A DNA stretch of 64,000 nt from Roseateles hydrophilus (GCF_026712245.1 NZ_JAPPUY010000005.1:294834-358833), one strand, 5' to 3'; positions 31,039 through 40,501 are shown, counted from the stretch's first letter. The notes: generated from the letters alone by a model not told the origin. Numbers and translations are program-made.

Positions 31039-32352
31039 TCAGCCGGCGGCGCGGGCGACGGGCCATAGCCGTGCCAGGGCCTCCAGCGCCAGCATCACCA
31101 GCAGGCTCCAGCCGAACACCGGCATGGCGTAGGCCAGGCCGGCCATCACAGGCCACAGCCACAACGGCGCCTGCTTGAGGTGGCGATTGGGCAGGGACGG
31201 CGCGCCGACCTTGCCGCGTGGGCGGCGCTGCCACCACATCACCAGGCCCGACACCACCGAGAACACGGCCGCCAGCGCGGCCAGCGCCAGCAGCGCCTGG
31301 TTCCACAGGCCGAACTCGCCGCGGTGGAAGGGGATGCCCACCGCCGTGGCGCGGGCCAGTGCCGGCAGCCGCTCCCAGCCGCTGGCGAACAGCGTGGCGC
31401 CGCTGCGCGCGTCCAGCGCCAGGCTGAAGCGACCGGTCGGCTGCGTGCGGTCGAAGTTCTCGACACGCCACACGCCGTTGGCCCCGGCCGGTGGCGTGAT
31501 CTGCATCGCGATGTCGGGCGCCTGGGCGCGGCTGCGTTCCAGCACGGCCTGCCAGCTCAGCTGCGGTGCATCGCCGGGTGCAGAGCGCAGCGACTTGGGT
31601 GCCTTGGGTGCGTCCTGGCCCAGCGCGGTCTGCATGGCGCGGAAGCGCTTGCCGCTGTGCTCGGCCCAGGTCAGGCCGGTGACGAGCACGACGGCCAGCA
31701 CCAGGCCCAGCGCGATGGCGACGATGGCATGCAGGTCACGCCAGGTGGCCCGGCCGCGGCCCCAGCGCGGCACGAGGGCGCGCCAGCCGTCGCCGCCACG
31801 GGCTTGCGGCTGGGGCCACCACATCACCAGGCCGGTGGCAAACAGCACCAGCATCCAGCTCGCGCCCAGCTCGATCAGCCAGCGCCAGCCGTCGCCCTGT
31901 AGCGCGTTCGAGTGCAGCTTCTTGGCCCAGGTCTTGAAGCGTTCCATCTCCTGCAGCTGGCCCAGCACCTGGCCGGTGTAGGGGTTCACGTAGACGATGC
32001 TGCCTGACGGCAGGCCGTGGTCGTGTTCGCCCGCGCCGTGATGGGCGTGCGGCGCGCGCAGCCAGACCTGCGTGCTGTCGTCCGCCGCATGCGCCGGCAC
32101 GACGTAGCGAAGCGCCGCGTCGGGCGCGGCCCCGAGGGCCGCAGCCACCTGGGCGTCCAGAGGCAGGCGCTGTGAACCCACCGTGACGCGGTCCACATCG
32201 GCATGCCGCCAGGCCTCGATTTGCGGCGTGAAGACGTAGAGCAGGCCGGTCAGCGCGGCGAACAGGATGATGGGCGCGCTGATCAGGCCGGCCCAGAAGT
32301 GCACGCGCCAGAACAGCCGGTTCAGCGCGGATGACGAGGCGTTGTTGCTCAT
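31039..32352 (-). CDS. PepSY-associated transmembrane protein (reductase-like, metal/siderophore utilisation)
   Basis: 437 residues with four to five membrane helices: RVHFWAGLISAPIILFAALTGLLYVF, WLIELGASWMLVLFATGLVMWW, DLHAIVAIALGLVLAVVLVTGLTW, LALAALAAVFSVVSGLVMWW and a C-terminal pair. The arrangement and paired His residues match PepSY_TM proteins, some of which act as inner-membrane heme reductases for siderophores. A His-rich periplasmic stretch (APHAHHGAGEHDHGL, about 100-115) could bind metal. It lies 11 bases after the TonB receptor gene, hence the same operon. Confidence 0.85.
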   Translation of the reverse strand: MSNNASSSALNRLFWRVHFWAGLISAPIILFAALTGLLYVFTPQIEAWRHADVDRVTVGSQRLPLDAQVAAALGAAPDAALRYVVPAHAADDSTQVWLRAPHAHHGAGEHDHGLPSGSIVYVNPYTGQVLGQLQEMERFKTWAKKLHSNALQGDGWRWLIELGASWMLVLFATGLVMWWPQPQARGGDGWRALVPRWGRGRATWRDLHAIVAIALGLVLAVVLVTGLTWAEHSGKRFRAMQTALGQDAPKAPKSLRSAPGDAPQLSWQAVLERSRAQAPDIAMQITPPAGANGVWRVENFDRTQPTGRFSLALDARSGATLFASGWERLPALARATAVGIPFHRGEFGLWNQALLALAALAAVFSVVSGLVMWWQRRPRGKVGAPSLPNRHLKQAPLWLWPVMAGLAYAMPVFGWSLLVMLALEALARLWPVARAAG

Positions 32353-32363
32353 GCGGCCCTCCT

Positions 32364-34697
32364 TCAGCGCTTGAAGCGCAGTTCGGCGAACAGCGTGCGG
32401 CCCGGGTAGGGGTGGCTCTGGTAGGCGTGCTGGTCGCTCAGGTTGTTGATGCCCAGCGCCAGCTCCAGCTGCGGCGTGAACTTGTAGGCGCCGCGCAGGT
32501 CCAGCTGGTTGAGCTTGGAGACACCGCCGTAGACGTTGGGGTTCACGTCGAGGTTGTAGGTGTCGTTATAGGCGCGGCCCTGGTGGCGCCAGCCGGCGGC
32601 AAACAGCCAGCGCGTGTCGGGCCGGTAGCTGGCCTGCAGTGCGGCGCGGGTGCGCGGCACGCGCAGCCACCACTTGCCCACCATGGCCGGGTCACGGGCG
32701 TTGGCGGTCACCTCGCTGCGCAGCGTGTAGGTCGCGCTGGCTTCCAGGGCCAGGCCCTTCAGGCCCAGGTCCTGCGCCTGCCAGGCCAGCTCGATGCCCT
32801 GCGTCTGCACGCGGTCCACGTTCTGCACGCAGGTGTAGCTGCTGGCGCCGGTGGCGGTGGTCTTGCAGACCGCGGCGTCCGTGGTGGACTGGCGCAGGAT
32901 GGCGTCGCGCACGTCGTCCCAGTACAGCGACACACGCAGCCGCTGGCGATCGCCCTCGAACTCGGCGCTGAGGTCGACGGCGTCGGCGGTCTCAGCCTTC
33001 AGTGTGGGGTCCGACAGTGTCTGGCTGGTGGCCGTGACGGTGCCGTTGTAGAGCTCCTCCACGTTGGGGAAGCGCACGCCGCGGCCGGCGCTGGCTTTGA
33101 GCGTGAGGCTGTCCGACGCGGCCCAGGCCAGTGCCGCCTTGGGCGAGTGGCCGCGCAGGCTGCGGCCGGGGTAGTCCACGGTGACGCCACCGCCCAGCTG
33201 GCGGCCGCTGTGGGTCTGGAAGCGCTCCTCGCGCCAGCCCAGCGTGAGCATCCAGTCGTCGCTGAAGCGCCAGGCATCCTGCAGGTAGAGCGCGGTGATC
33301 TCGGTCTTGCCGCCGTAGAACTGGCTGGCCGTGCCGTTGCCGCCGCGCCAGTCGGCGAGGCTGGCCACGCGGTTCTCCAGCCGGTAGCCGTTGCGGTGCA
33401 GGCCCAGGGCCAGCGCATGGCGGCCGTGGCCCCAGTCGCCAGCCGTGGGCGTGTAGCTGGCCTGCACTTCGGCGGTGTTCCAGCCGGTGCCGTCGCGCCG
33501 GGTGAGGCTGCCGGCACCGCCGGCTGCGGCGACGGGGTCGGGGGTGTTGGCCTGGCGGGCGTTGTCGGTCAGCAGCCGGTAGTCGGACACCACCAGCGAG
33601 CCGTTCCAGCCCGGGCCGCGCCGGGTCTTGAGCGTGGCGCCGAGCTGCTGGTGGGTCTCCTGCCGTGTGGACGGTGCGAAGGCGCTGGCAGGGATGCTGA
33701 AGCGGTTCGTGCCGTCGGTGACGACGCCGGACCAGACCGTGGTGCCGGCCGCATCGCGCAGCCAGCTCTGGTTGCGCGTTTCGGTGTCGTTGTGCCACCA
33801 GGACGCCATCACGCTGGCCTCCAGCGTGGGCGTGAGCATGAGGCCGCCGCGCAGGTTGAGCGTGTCCTGCACGGTGTGGTCGATGGCGCCGCCATTGGCG
33901 CCGAACACGGCGCGTTTCAGGCCCTTGGGATCGGTGTCGTAGACGATGCCGGTCACGGTGGTGGCCGCGCCGGTCACGGCCGGGAAGCTGCCCGCCGCGT
34001 TGGCCACCACGGTCTGCCACTGCATAGGCTGGCCGGTGGCGTCCTGATGGTTGAGGTCGGCACTGAACCAGGCGCCGCCGTCCAGCCGGTTCGCCACATG
34101 CAGCGAGAACTGGCCGCTGTCGAAGCGCTCGGCCTGGCCGTACTGCTTGAAGTGCTGGCTGCTGGCGACCAGCCGGCCGGACAGTTCGAAGCCCTGCGGC
34201 ACGCGTTGGCTCACGGCCACCGTGGTGCCGATGGAGTTGCCCGGGAACAGCGCCGAGTATGGGCCGTACAGCACGTCCACGCGGGCGATGGCTTCGGGCG
34301 AGATCATGTTCCAGCGCGGCGCGTCGAAGCGGCCGAGGAAATTGCTGATCAGGTAGCCGTCCAGGTAGACCAGCGCGCGCGAGGGCTGCAGCGTGCCGAA
34401 GCTGCGGCCGGCCAGCAGCGCATTGCGGTCGCCGAGATAGCGCTTGCGCACCACGGTGCCGGGCACGTAGTTCAGCGCGTCCTCGGGGTTGAAGAGGTTC
34501 TGCTCGCGCAGCTGGTCGGCGGTCTTGCTGGCGGTGCTGCCGGGCACGGCGGCGGGCAGGCCGTTGCGGGTGGCGCTGCCAGTCACGGTGACCGGGGCGA
34601 GCTGGGCGTCGGTGGCCACGCCCTGGGCGTGGGCGAGCGGCGTGAGGGCCGGGGCGAGGCAGGCGATCGCCAGCCCCGCGAGGGACATCTGGGTCAT
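32364..34697 (-). CDS. TonB-dependent outer-membrane receptor
   Basis: 777 residues. A signal peptide ends near TPLAHA, followed by an N-terminal TonB-box-like APVTVTG. The plug domain (about 50-165; LFNPEDALNYVPGTVVRKR, LVYLDGYLISNF, RVDVLYGPYSALFPGNSIG) leads into a 22-strand barrel with a terminal strand ending in Phe-Lys-Arg. Partnership with DUF2946 and PepSY genes points to a metal or metallophore substrate, possibly copper, rather than a sugar. The ligand cannot be read from sequence. Confidence 0.93.
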   Translation of the reverse strand: MTQMSLAGLAIACLAPALTPLAHAQGVATDAQLAPVTVTGSATRNGLPAAVPGSTASKTADQLREQNLFNPEDALNYVPGTVVRKRYLGDRNALLAGRSFGTLQPSRALVYLDGYLISNFLGRFDAPRWNMISPEAIARVDVLYGPYSALFPGNSIGTTVAVSQRVPQGFELSGRLVASSQHFKQYGQAERFDSGQFSLHVANRLDGGAWFSADLNHQDATGQPMQWQTVVANAAGSFPAVTGAATTVTGIVYDTDPKGLKRAVFGANGGAIDHTVQDTLNLRGGLMLTPTLEASVMASWWHNDTETRNQSWLRDAAGTTVWSGVVTDGTNRFSIPASAFAPSTRQETHQQLGATLKTRRGPGWNGSLVVSDYRLLTDNARQANTPDPVAAAGGAGSLTRRDGTGWNTAEVQASYTPTAGDWGHGRHALALGLHRNGYRLENRVASLADWRGGNGTASQFYGGKTEITALYLQDAWRFSDDWMLTLGWREERFQTHSGRQLGGGVTVDYPGRSLRGHSPKAALAWAASDSLTLKASAGRGVRFPNVEELYNGTVTATSQTLSDPTLKAETADAVDLSAEFEGDRQRLRVSLYWDDVRDAILRQSTTDAAVCKTTATGASSYTCVQNVDRVQTQGIELAWQAQDLGLKGLALEASATYTLRSEVTANARDPAMVGKWWLRVPRTRAALQASYRPDTRWLFAAGWRHQGRAYNDTYNLDVNPNVYGGVSKLNQLDLRGAYKFTPQLELALGINNLSDQHAYQSHPYPGRTLFAELRFKR

Positions 34698-34781
34698 GGA
34701 ATGAACAGTGATCGGAGTCGGCCCCGGCCGGGCGGCCAGGGCTGGCCCGGCGCCGTCAGGCGGCCGGGAAGGGCAGGGGAC

Positions 34782-35168
34782 TCAGATCGAGGCGGGTGGC
34801 GCGCGCGCGCTGGCCGGGCGCCAGGCGTGGGCCGTGACCGGGGCGGTCCAGAAGCGGGCGGGGGCTTGGGCCACCAAGCCCAGCGGTGCCTGCACCGCCG
34901 GCAGGGCCGGGGGCGGGGCGAGGTCGGTGGCGCTCAGCTGGCAGGCCGCGCAGTGGCCGTTGGCCAGCAGGTCCAGCGCCTTCTCGATGGGCCGGGGCTC
35001 GGCCACGCGGCCCACGCTGGGCGCGCGGCAGACGTCCTGCCAGGCCGAGAAGTCGCCCCGTGCATGGGCCAGTGCCGCGCTGATGCCCGGCGCCAGCAGC
35101 CCGAGCACGAACACGGCCAGCAGCCACCAGGATTGGCGGTGCGCGTGGGCGTGGTTGAAGGCGGGCAT
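34782..35168 (-). CDS. DUF2946-like small protein, likely metal-related
   Basis: 128 residues from ATG 35168, chosen because a TAGAAT -10 on this strand (35184-35179) sits only 10 bases before it. An upstream ATG at 35189 would fall inside the promoter. One N-terminal membrane helix (WWLLAVFVLGLLAPGISAALA) is followed by a Cys-containing segment with GHCAACQL (Cys pair near 70). That matches DUF2946 proteins, which often sit beside copper-type TonB receptors. A His cluster HAHAHR precedes the helix. It is the first gene of the receptor/PepSY operon. Confidence 0.7.
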   Translation of the reverse strand: MPAFNHAHAHRQSWWLLAVFVLGLLAPGISAALAHARGDFSAWQDVCRAPSVGRVAEPRPIEKALDLLANGHCAACQLSATDLAPPPALPAVQAPLGLVAQAPARFWTAPVTAHAWRPASARAPPASI

Positions 35169-35178
35169 GGCGGCCGGG

Positions 35179-35184
35179 ATTCTA
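35179..35184 (-). promoter_or_regulatory. Probable -10 element giving a near-leaderless DUF2946 transcript
   Basis: TAGAAT on the minus strand. A start site 6-7 bases downstream would leave a leader of only about 3-4 bases before ATG 35168. Confidence 0.4.
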
Positions 35185-35241
35185 GGCATGGCCCGGCGGC
35201 CCCGGCCGCTCAGGCCCTTGCGCGTTGGCGGCGGGCGCGGG

Positions 35242-36222
35242 TCAGAACCGGTGCCGCATGCCCACCGACACGCTGCGGCCGGCGCTCTGGCCGCTGAGCT
35301 TGTCGTTCATGGCCATGGCGTAGAGGTCGGTGCGCTTGGACAGGAAGTAGTCGTAGCCCACCGTCCAGGTCTGGCGCGCGGCGCCGGTGCTGGGGCTGAT
35401 CTTGCCGAACTGCGCCAGCAGCTTGCCTGCGCCCAGGGGCACGCTGGCGCCGGCTTCGTAGATCTTGTAGTCGATGCGACGCGTGAGGTTCTCGGCGCTC
35501 GCGTACTGGCCAAAGAGCTTGACGGCGCCGAAGTCGTAGGAGCCGCTGGCCATCGTCACCTCGGTGTCGTCTACCGGCGTGGCGCCGCCGTCCTTTTGCA
35601 CCTTCTGGTAGACCAGCGAGCCGGCCAGCGGCCCGGCGGCGTAGGTGCCGCTGAGCGCCACGTTGCGGCCGCCCTGGCCCTCGCCCGCCGCGACGAAGGC
35701 GCTGCCGGTGAAGCCGCTGAAGTTGGGCGTGGTGTAGAGCACCGAGTCGCTCCAGCCCGAGTCGCCGGTGACGGTGTTGCTGGTGAAGATGTGGCGGATG
35801 CTGGGCGAGTAGCCGAAGGAGTCGCCGAAGGGGTTGAAGCTCAGCGTGGCGACGAACAGCGTGGTGGTGTTGCGGCCGATGCGCAGCGTGCCCCATTCCT
35901 TGCTGCTCAAGCCCACGTTGGCGGCGCGCGCCCAGTAGTTGTCGGTGGCAGAGCGGCCGCTGGCGCCGATGTCGGCGCGCAGAAAGCCCTCCAGGTTGAA
36001 GGTGGCCGAGAGGCCTCCGCCCAGGTCTTCCACGCCGCGGAAGCCGTAGTAGCTGGTGGTCATCTTGCCGCTGTCCACGCTCTTCACGGAGGCGGTCGCG
36101 CCGGGCGCCTTGCTGATGCCGGCGCTGACGTCGATGAGGCCATAGGCCGTGATGCTGCTCTGCGCCAGCGCGGGCAGGCTCAGCAGCGTGATCAGGCCGG
36201 CGGCCAGGGTTTTCTGGTTCAT
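35242..36222 (-). CDS. Gram-negative porin (Burkholderia-type, OmpC-like)
   Basis: 326 residues from ATG 36222. A signal peptide (MNQKTLAAGLITLLSLPALA) precedes QSSITAYGLIDVSAGI, the standard first strand of betaproteobacterial trimeric porins. There are 16-strand barrel features, an L3 region with acidic residues, and a C-terminal aromatic Phe (VGMRHRF), as needed for BAM recognition. It begins 23 bases after the ABC permease stop, so it is probably cotranscribed with the ABC transporter and may feed its substrate. Confidence 0.93.
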   Translation of the reverse strand: MNQKTLAAGLITLLSLPALAQSSITAYGLIDVSAGISKAPGATASVKSVDSGKMTTSYYGFRGVEDLGGGLSATFNLEGFLRADIGASGRSATDNYWARAANVGLSSKEWGTLRIGRNTTTLFVATLSFNPFGDSFGYSPSIRHIFTSNTVTGDSGWSDSVLYTTPNFSGFTGSAFVAAGEGQGGRNVALSGTYAAGPLAGSLVYQKVQKDGGATPVDDTEVTMASGSYDFGAVKLFGQYASAENLTRRIDYKIYEAGASVPLGAGKLLAQFGKISPSTGAARQTWTVGYDYFLSKRTDLYAMAMNDKLSGQSAGRSVSVGMRHRF

Positions 36223-36245
36223 GCGTCTCTCCTCGGGTTGTGAAA

Positions 36246-36995
36246 TCACGCGGCGCGGTGGGCCCAGCCGGTCAGGCGGCGCTCCAGCACGGCAAACAGC
36301 TCGTACATGGCCATGGCCATGGCGCCCACCACCAGCAGGCCGGCGAAGGCCAGGCCCATCTGCATGGACGAGCCGGCCGAGATCAGCAGGTAGCCGATGC
36401 CCTCGTTGGCGGCCGTCATCTCGGACACCGTCGTGCCGACGAAGGCCAGCGTGATGGCCACCTTCAGCGCAGCAAAGAAGTAAGGCATGGAGCGGGGCAG
36501 GCCCACCTTCCACAGCACGTCGGTGCGGCGGGCGCCCAGCACGCGCAGCACATCCTCCAGCTCGGGCTCCAGCGTGGCCAGGCCCGTGGCGATGTTGACC
36601 ATGATGGGGAAGAAGCTGATCAGGAAGGCCGTCAGCACCGCCGGCCCCACGCCGATGCCGAACCACACGACGAGGATGGGCACGAAAGCTGCCTTGGGCA
36701 GCGCGTTGAAGGCCGTCATCAGCGGGTACATGGCGGCGTAGGCCAGGCGCGAGCTGCCCATCAGGCAACCCAGCAGCACGCCCACGACGATGGACAGCGC
36801 GAAGCCCGCCATCGTGACCCACCAGGTGCGCCACGCGTGGGCGAGGATGGCGTCGTGGTGCTCCCAGAACTGCTGCGCGATGCGCGCCGGGCTGGGGAAC
36901 AGGAACTCGGACACGTCGAACAGGCCGCAGACGCTCTGCCAGACGGCCAGCAGCAGGGCCAGCAGCACCCAGTGGGCATGGCGTTGCAATGTCAT
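36246..36995 (-). CDS. ABC transporter permease (nitrate/sulfonate/NMT1 family)
   Basis: 249 residues, six membrane helices, with the EAA-type loop LEPELEDVLRVLGARRTDVLWKVGLP that contacts the ATPase. The family is the SsuC/TauC-like binding-protein-dependent permeases. Its start overlaps the ATPase stop by 4 bases. Confidence 0.93.
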   Translation of the reverse strand: MTLQRHAHWVLLALLLAVWQSVCGLFDVSEFLFPSPARIAQQFWEHHDAILAHAWRTWWVTMAGFALSIVVGVLLGCLMGSSRLAYAAMYPLMTAFNALPKAAFVPILVVWFGIGVGPAVLTAFLISFFPIMVNIATGLATLEPELEDVLRVLGARRTDVLWKVGLPRSMPYFFAALKVAITLAFVGTTVSEMTAANEGIGYLLISAGSSMQMGLAFAGLLVVGAMAMAMYELFAVLERRLTGWAHRAA

Positions 36996-37840
36996 TGGGC
37001 GATCTCCGCGCCGGCCTTCTTCAGCGCGCCGATGTAGCCGCGCAGCTCGTGGACGATCTCGCCGAACTCGGGCGTGTAGGTCACCTCCAGCGGGCGGGGG
37101 TGCGGCAGCGGCACTTCGCGCCGCAGCACGATGCGCCCCGGGCTCTTGCTCATCACGTAGATGGTGTCGGCCAGGAAGACCGACTCGCGCAGGTCGTGCG
37201 TGACGAGGATGACGTTGAAGCCCTGCTCGGCCTGCAGGTCGCGCAACATGCACCACAGCTCCTCGCGGGTGAAGGCGTCCAGCGCGCCGAAGGGCTCGTC
37301 CAGCAGCAGCAGCTGGGGTTCGTGGATGAGTGCGCGGCAGATGCTGGCGCGCTGCTGCATGCCGCCGGACAGCTGCCAAGGGAACTTGTCTTCATAACCA
37401 GCCAGCCCCACGCGGGCCAGCAGCGCGCGGGCGCGGCCCTCGAACTCGGCGCGCCGGGTGCGCAGCTGCGAGCGGTAGGGCTCCACGATCTCCAGCGGCA
37501 GCATCACGTTGGCCAGCGTGCTGCGCCAGGGCAGCAGCGAGGCCGACTGGAAGGCCATGCCGCTGATCTTCAGCGGGCCGTGCACGGTCTTGCCGTCCAC
37601 GCGGATTTCGCCGCGCGACGGCGGCTTCAGCCCCGTGGCCAGCTTCATGAAGGTTGACTTGCCGCAGCCCGACGGCCCGACGATGGCGATGAACTCGCCG
37701 CGCGCGACCTTCAGGTTGATCGCCTCGACGGCGAACTGCCCCTTGGCCAGCAGCTCGTCGTTGTAGGCGAGCCAGACGTCGCGGAAGTCAACGAACGGCA
37801 CCTCAGCCGCAGGCCCGTCGCTTGGCCCAGCGGTCGTCAT
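36992..37840 (-). CDS. ABC transporter ATP-binding protein (SsuB/TauB-like)
   Basis: 282 residues. Walker A GPSGCGKST, Q-loop FQSASLLPWRS, signature LSGGMQQR, Walker B LLLLDEPFGALD and H-loop VTHDL are all intact. Start ATG 37840 overlaps the binding-protein stop by 4 bases. It energises the neighbouring permease. Confidence 0.95.
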   Translation of the reverse strand: MTTAGPSDGPAAEVPFVDFRDVWLAYNDELLAKGQFAVEAINLKVARGEFIAIVGPSGCGKSTFMKLATGLKPPSRGEIRVDGKTVHGPLKISGMAFQSASLLPWRSTLANVMLPLEIVEPYRSQLRTRRAEFEGRARALLARVGLAGYEDKFPWQLSGGMQQRASICRALIHEPQLLLLDEPFGALDAFTREELWCMLRDLQAEQGFNVILVTHDLRESVFLADTIYVMSKSPGRIVLRREVPLPHPRPLEVTYTPEFGEIVHELRGYIGALKKAGAEIAQ

Positions 37841-38871
37841 TTCTTGGCTGCCGGCAGGATGTTCAGCTCGGCCGCGCTGGGCAGGAAGCCGCCGTTCCAC
37901 ACGGCCGTGGCGTCCACGCGCGTCTTGGTGGCGTAGGTGTCGGACACCTGGCTGGCCATCAGCGACAGCCGCGCCGCGTTGAGCTGGCCGAAGCCGTCGG
38001 CCCGCGCGTCGGGGCTGGCGATGACGTCGGCGATGGCCATGCGCAGGCGGCGCTTCTCCAGGTCGGCATTGATGAGGCCGTCGCGCTCCTTGACGAAGGC
38101 GATCGCGTCATCGGGCTGGGCCAGCACCTCCTTGGCGCCCTTGGTGAAGGCGCGCAGGAAGGCCTTCAGTGCCTCAGGCCGCTCCTTGATGAACTTGGGG
38201 CTCGCGATGATGACGTTGCCGTACAGCTTCACGCCATGCTCGGCGTAGGGGAAGACCTGCACGTCGGCCGTCTTCACGCCGCGCGCCTCCAGGTTGAGCA
38301 GCGAGGTGAAGGAGAAGCCGGTGATGGCGTCCACGTCGCCGCGCATCAGCATGGTCTCGCGCAGCGGCGGGTCCATGCTGATCCAGCTGACGGCGCCGAG
38401 CTTGTTGGCCTTGGCCAGGATGGGAAAGCCGCGCCGGCCGGCGTCGAACACCGGGGCGCCGAGCTTCTTGCCGGTCAGGTCGGCCAGCGTCTTGATGCCG
38501 CTCTTCTTCAGCGTCAGCACCGCGGCCGGCGTGTTGTTGTAGACCACCATCACCGCCACCGGCTTGGACGGCGCGTCGGGGTTGTTGGCGTGGAACTCCA
38601 TCAGCGCGGCCATGTCGGCGAAGCCGATGTCGTAGGCGCCTGAGGCCACGCGCGTGACCGCGCCGCCCGAACCGTTGCCGGCGTCCACCGTCACGTCCAG
38701 CTTCTCGGCCTTGAAGTAGCCCTTGGCCACGGGCAGCAGGAAGAGCGCGGACGGGCCCTCGAAGCGCCAGTCGAGCTGGAACTTGACGGGGGTGGTCTGC
38801 GCCTGGGCGGCGCTGAAGCTCAGGCAGGTGGCAGCGAGCGCGGCCAGCGCGCGACGGCGGGTGAAGGGCAT
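37837..38871 (-). CDS. ABC transporter substrate-binding protein (NMT1/THI5-like)
   Basis: 344 residues. A signal peptide ends AAQAQ (about residue 25), and the mature protein opens KFQLDWRFEGPSALFLLPVAKGYF. That pattern is typical of the NMT1/SsuA fold that binds pyrimidine precursors, sulfonates, nitrate or aromatic acids. It is the first gene of the operon (binding protein, ATPase, permease, porin). Nearness to the urate cluster makes a purine or ureide ligand worth testing, but the sequence does not show it. Confidence 0.9.
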   Translation of the reverse strand: MPFTRRRALAALAATCLSFSAAQAQTTPVKFQLDWRFEGPSALFLLPVAKGYFKAEKLDVTVDAGNGSGGAVTRVASGAYDIGFADMAALMEFHANNPDAPSKPVAVMVVYNNTPAAVLTLKKSGIKTLADLTGKKLGAPVFDAGRRGFPILAKANKLGAVSWISMDPPLRETMLMRGDVDAITGFSFTSLLNLEARGVKTADVQVFPYAEHGVKLYGNVIIASPKFIKERPEALKAFLRAFTKGAKEVLAQPDDAIAFVKERDGLINADLEKRRLRMAIADVIASPDARADGFGQLNAARLSLMASQVSDTYATKTRVDATAVWNGGFLPSAAELNILPAAKK

Positions 38872-39010
38872 GCGGTCTCCATCAGCGGTGGGGCGCGGGC
38901 GCGCCCTCCGTCGGGGAGATTTGCAAGCTCCATGCCACGCGCTGCAGGCCGTCCGCAGCGCCCGGGGGCACCGCTTTGGCCCCCGGCCGCACCGGGCCGG
39001 CGCAGCCGCG

Positions 39011-40501
39011 TCAGCGCAGCGCGGCCAACGTCTGGTTGCGCACCAGGCGCAGCAGCCGCATCAGCTCGTCGTTGACGGCCAGCGGCGGCGCCGTCGCGCG
39101 GTCCAGGTAGATCAGGCCCAGCGTGCGGCCCTGCAGCCGCATGGGCAGCAGCAGCAGGCTCTGCGGCTGGCCCGCGCAGCCGAAGCCGGGCGGCAGGTGG
39201 GCGCTGACCTGCGAGCGGCGTGCATCGCTGATGAGCAGGTCGGCCCCCTGCTGGCAGGTGCGTGCGAACAAATCCGTGCCGTTGACGGCGTCCACCGTCC
39301 AGCCCCGGCCGCCACCGGCGAGCGGCGTGCCCAGCACATGGGCCACGTGCAGCAACCCGTCGTCGCGGCGAAGCAGCAGCACGGCCCGCTGCGGCCCCAG
39401 TGCCTCGAACAGGCTGCCCAGCGCCTGGCGGGGCAGGCGTTGCGCGGCATCCGGCTGCAGCAGCAGCTCCGACATCTGCGCCGCCTCCACCGACAGCCGT
39501 TGCACCGCCTGCAGGCTGGGCTCATCGACAGGTGCGGCGGCGGTGACGTCAGCCTGCTGCCAGGCGCGCAGCTGGGCCAGCGGCAGGCCCACGGACTCGG
39601 CGATGCGCTCCAGGTCGCGGCGCGTGGCGGCCAGGGCTGCCCGGGCCTGGGCCGGGCTGAACGGGCTGGCCGACAGCCGTGGCGTGGTGAGGGCGCCGAG
39701 CTGGGCGTCCCATCCGTCGGGGTCCTGGTAGAGCAGCAGGTCGGCCAGATCGTTGGCCGTCCAGCTGACCCAGAGCCGGTTCGGGCCGGCGTCGGCGCCA
39801 CCGGGCGGTTCTTCCAGCCCGGCCGCCTCCACCAGCGCCGGCGGCCAGCCCCAGTGGCGCGCCACATGCTGGCCCAGCGACGCGTACGACGCGCCCAGCC
39901 GGCGGCGCGATTCGGCGTACTCCCGTTGCGCCAGGCCCGGCGCCACGCGCGGCACGCTGCGGCGGATGGCCAGCGCGTCGTCGGGGCAGTGCGAGGCCAC
40001 CAGCATGCGGCCCAGGTTGCGGAACATCGCGCAGGTGCCCAGCTCGTCGGCGACCGGCCCGGGGCCGCTGAGCTCGCGCGCCAGCCGCGAGGCCAGCAGC
40101 GCACGCAGGAAGTCCTCGCGCAGCAGCAGTGCGGCGGGGCTGTCGGGCAGCTGGTCCAGCAGCTTCAGGCTCAGGCAGACGCGCTGCGCGGCGTCAAAGC
40201 CCATCACGGCCACGGCCCGCTGCAGGGACGTGATCTCGCCGCCGCCGGCCGGGCGGAAGTACACGGCGTTGATCAGTCGCAGGAACTTGCCGGTCAGCGC
40301 TACATCGTCCTGCACCAGCGCGGCCACCTGGCGCAGGTGGGCCTTGTCGCTGGCCAGCGTGCCCTGCAGGCGGCGCTGGGCGTCGGCGGCGGCCACGAAA
40401 TCGGGCGCCACCGCCAGCCGCGCCAGCAGGCGCTCCAGCGCGGGGCCGGCCGGCAGGGCGGGGGAGGGAGCAGCGTCCACGGTGTTCATCGTGCAGGTCA
40501 T
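39011..40501 (-). CDS. HDOD-domain protein with C-terminal GAF-like domain
   Basis: 496 residues (ATG 40501; ATG 40489 also possible). The N-terminal HDOD region (about 30-240) includes LVQDDVALTGKFLRLINAVYF and the later YASLGQHVARHW, and lacks the full HD catalytic set as usual for HDOD. The C-terminal part (about 310-490) has GAF-like features (QRAVLLLRRDDGLLHVAHVLGT; SLLLLPMRLQGRTLGLIYLDR). HDOD proteins act as scaffolds in stress, motility and c-di-GMP signalling. It is monocistronic, with an AT-rich promoter region upstream. Confidence 0.83.
   Translation of the reverse strand: MTCTMNTVDAAPSPALPAGPALERLLARLAVAPDFVAAADAQRRLQGTLASDKAHLRQVAALVQDDVALTGKFLRLINAVYFRPAGGGEITSLQRAVAVMGFDAAQRVCLSLKLLDQLPDSPAALLLREDFLRALLASRLARELSGPGPVADELGTCAMFRNLGRMLVASHCPDDALAIRRSVPRVAPGLAQREYAESRRRLGASYASLGQHVARHWGWPPALVEAAGLEEPPGGADAGPNRLWVSWTANDLADLLLYQDPDGWDAQLGALTTPRLSASPFSPAQARAALAATRRDLERIAESVGLPLAQLRAWQQADVTAAAPVDEPSLQAVQRLSVEAAQMSELLLQPDAAQRLPRQALGSLFEALGPQRAVLLLRRDDGLLHVAHVLGTPLAGGGRGWTVDAVNGTDLFARTCQQGADLLISDARRSQVSAHLPPGFGCAGQPQSLLLLPMRLQGRTLGLIYLDRATAPPLAVNDELMRLLRLVRNQTLAALR

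Noticed and set aside
30687..31068. Overlapping plus-strand frames of 78-120 codons upstream of the 31004 terminator.
   Set aside because: Arg/Gly-rich, no ribosome binding sites, and one runs through the terminator hairpin. A small RNA fits better if anything is made here.
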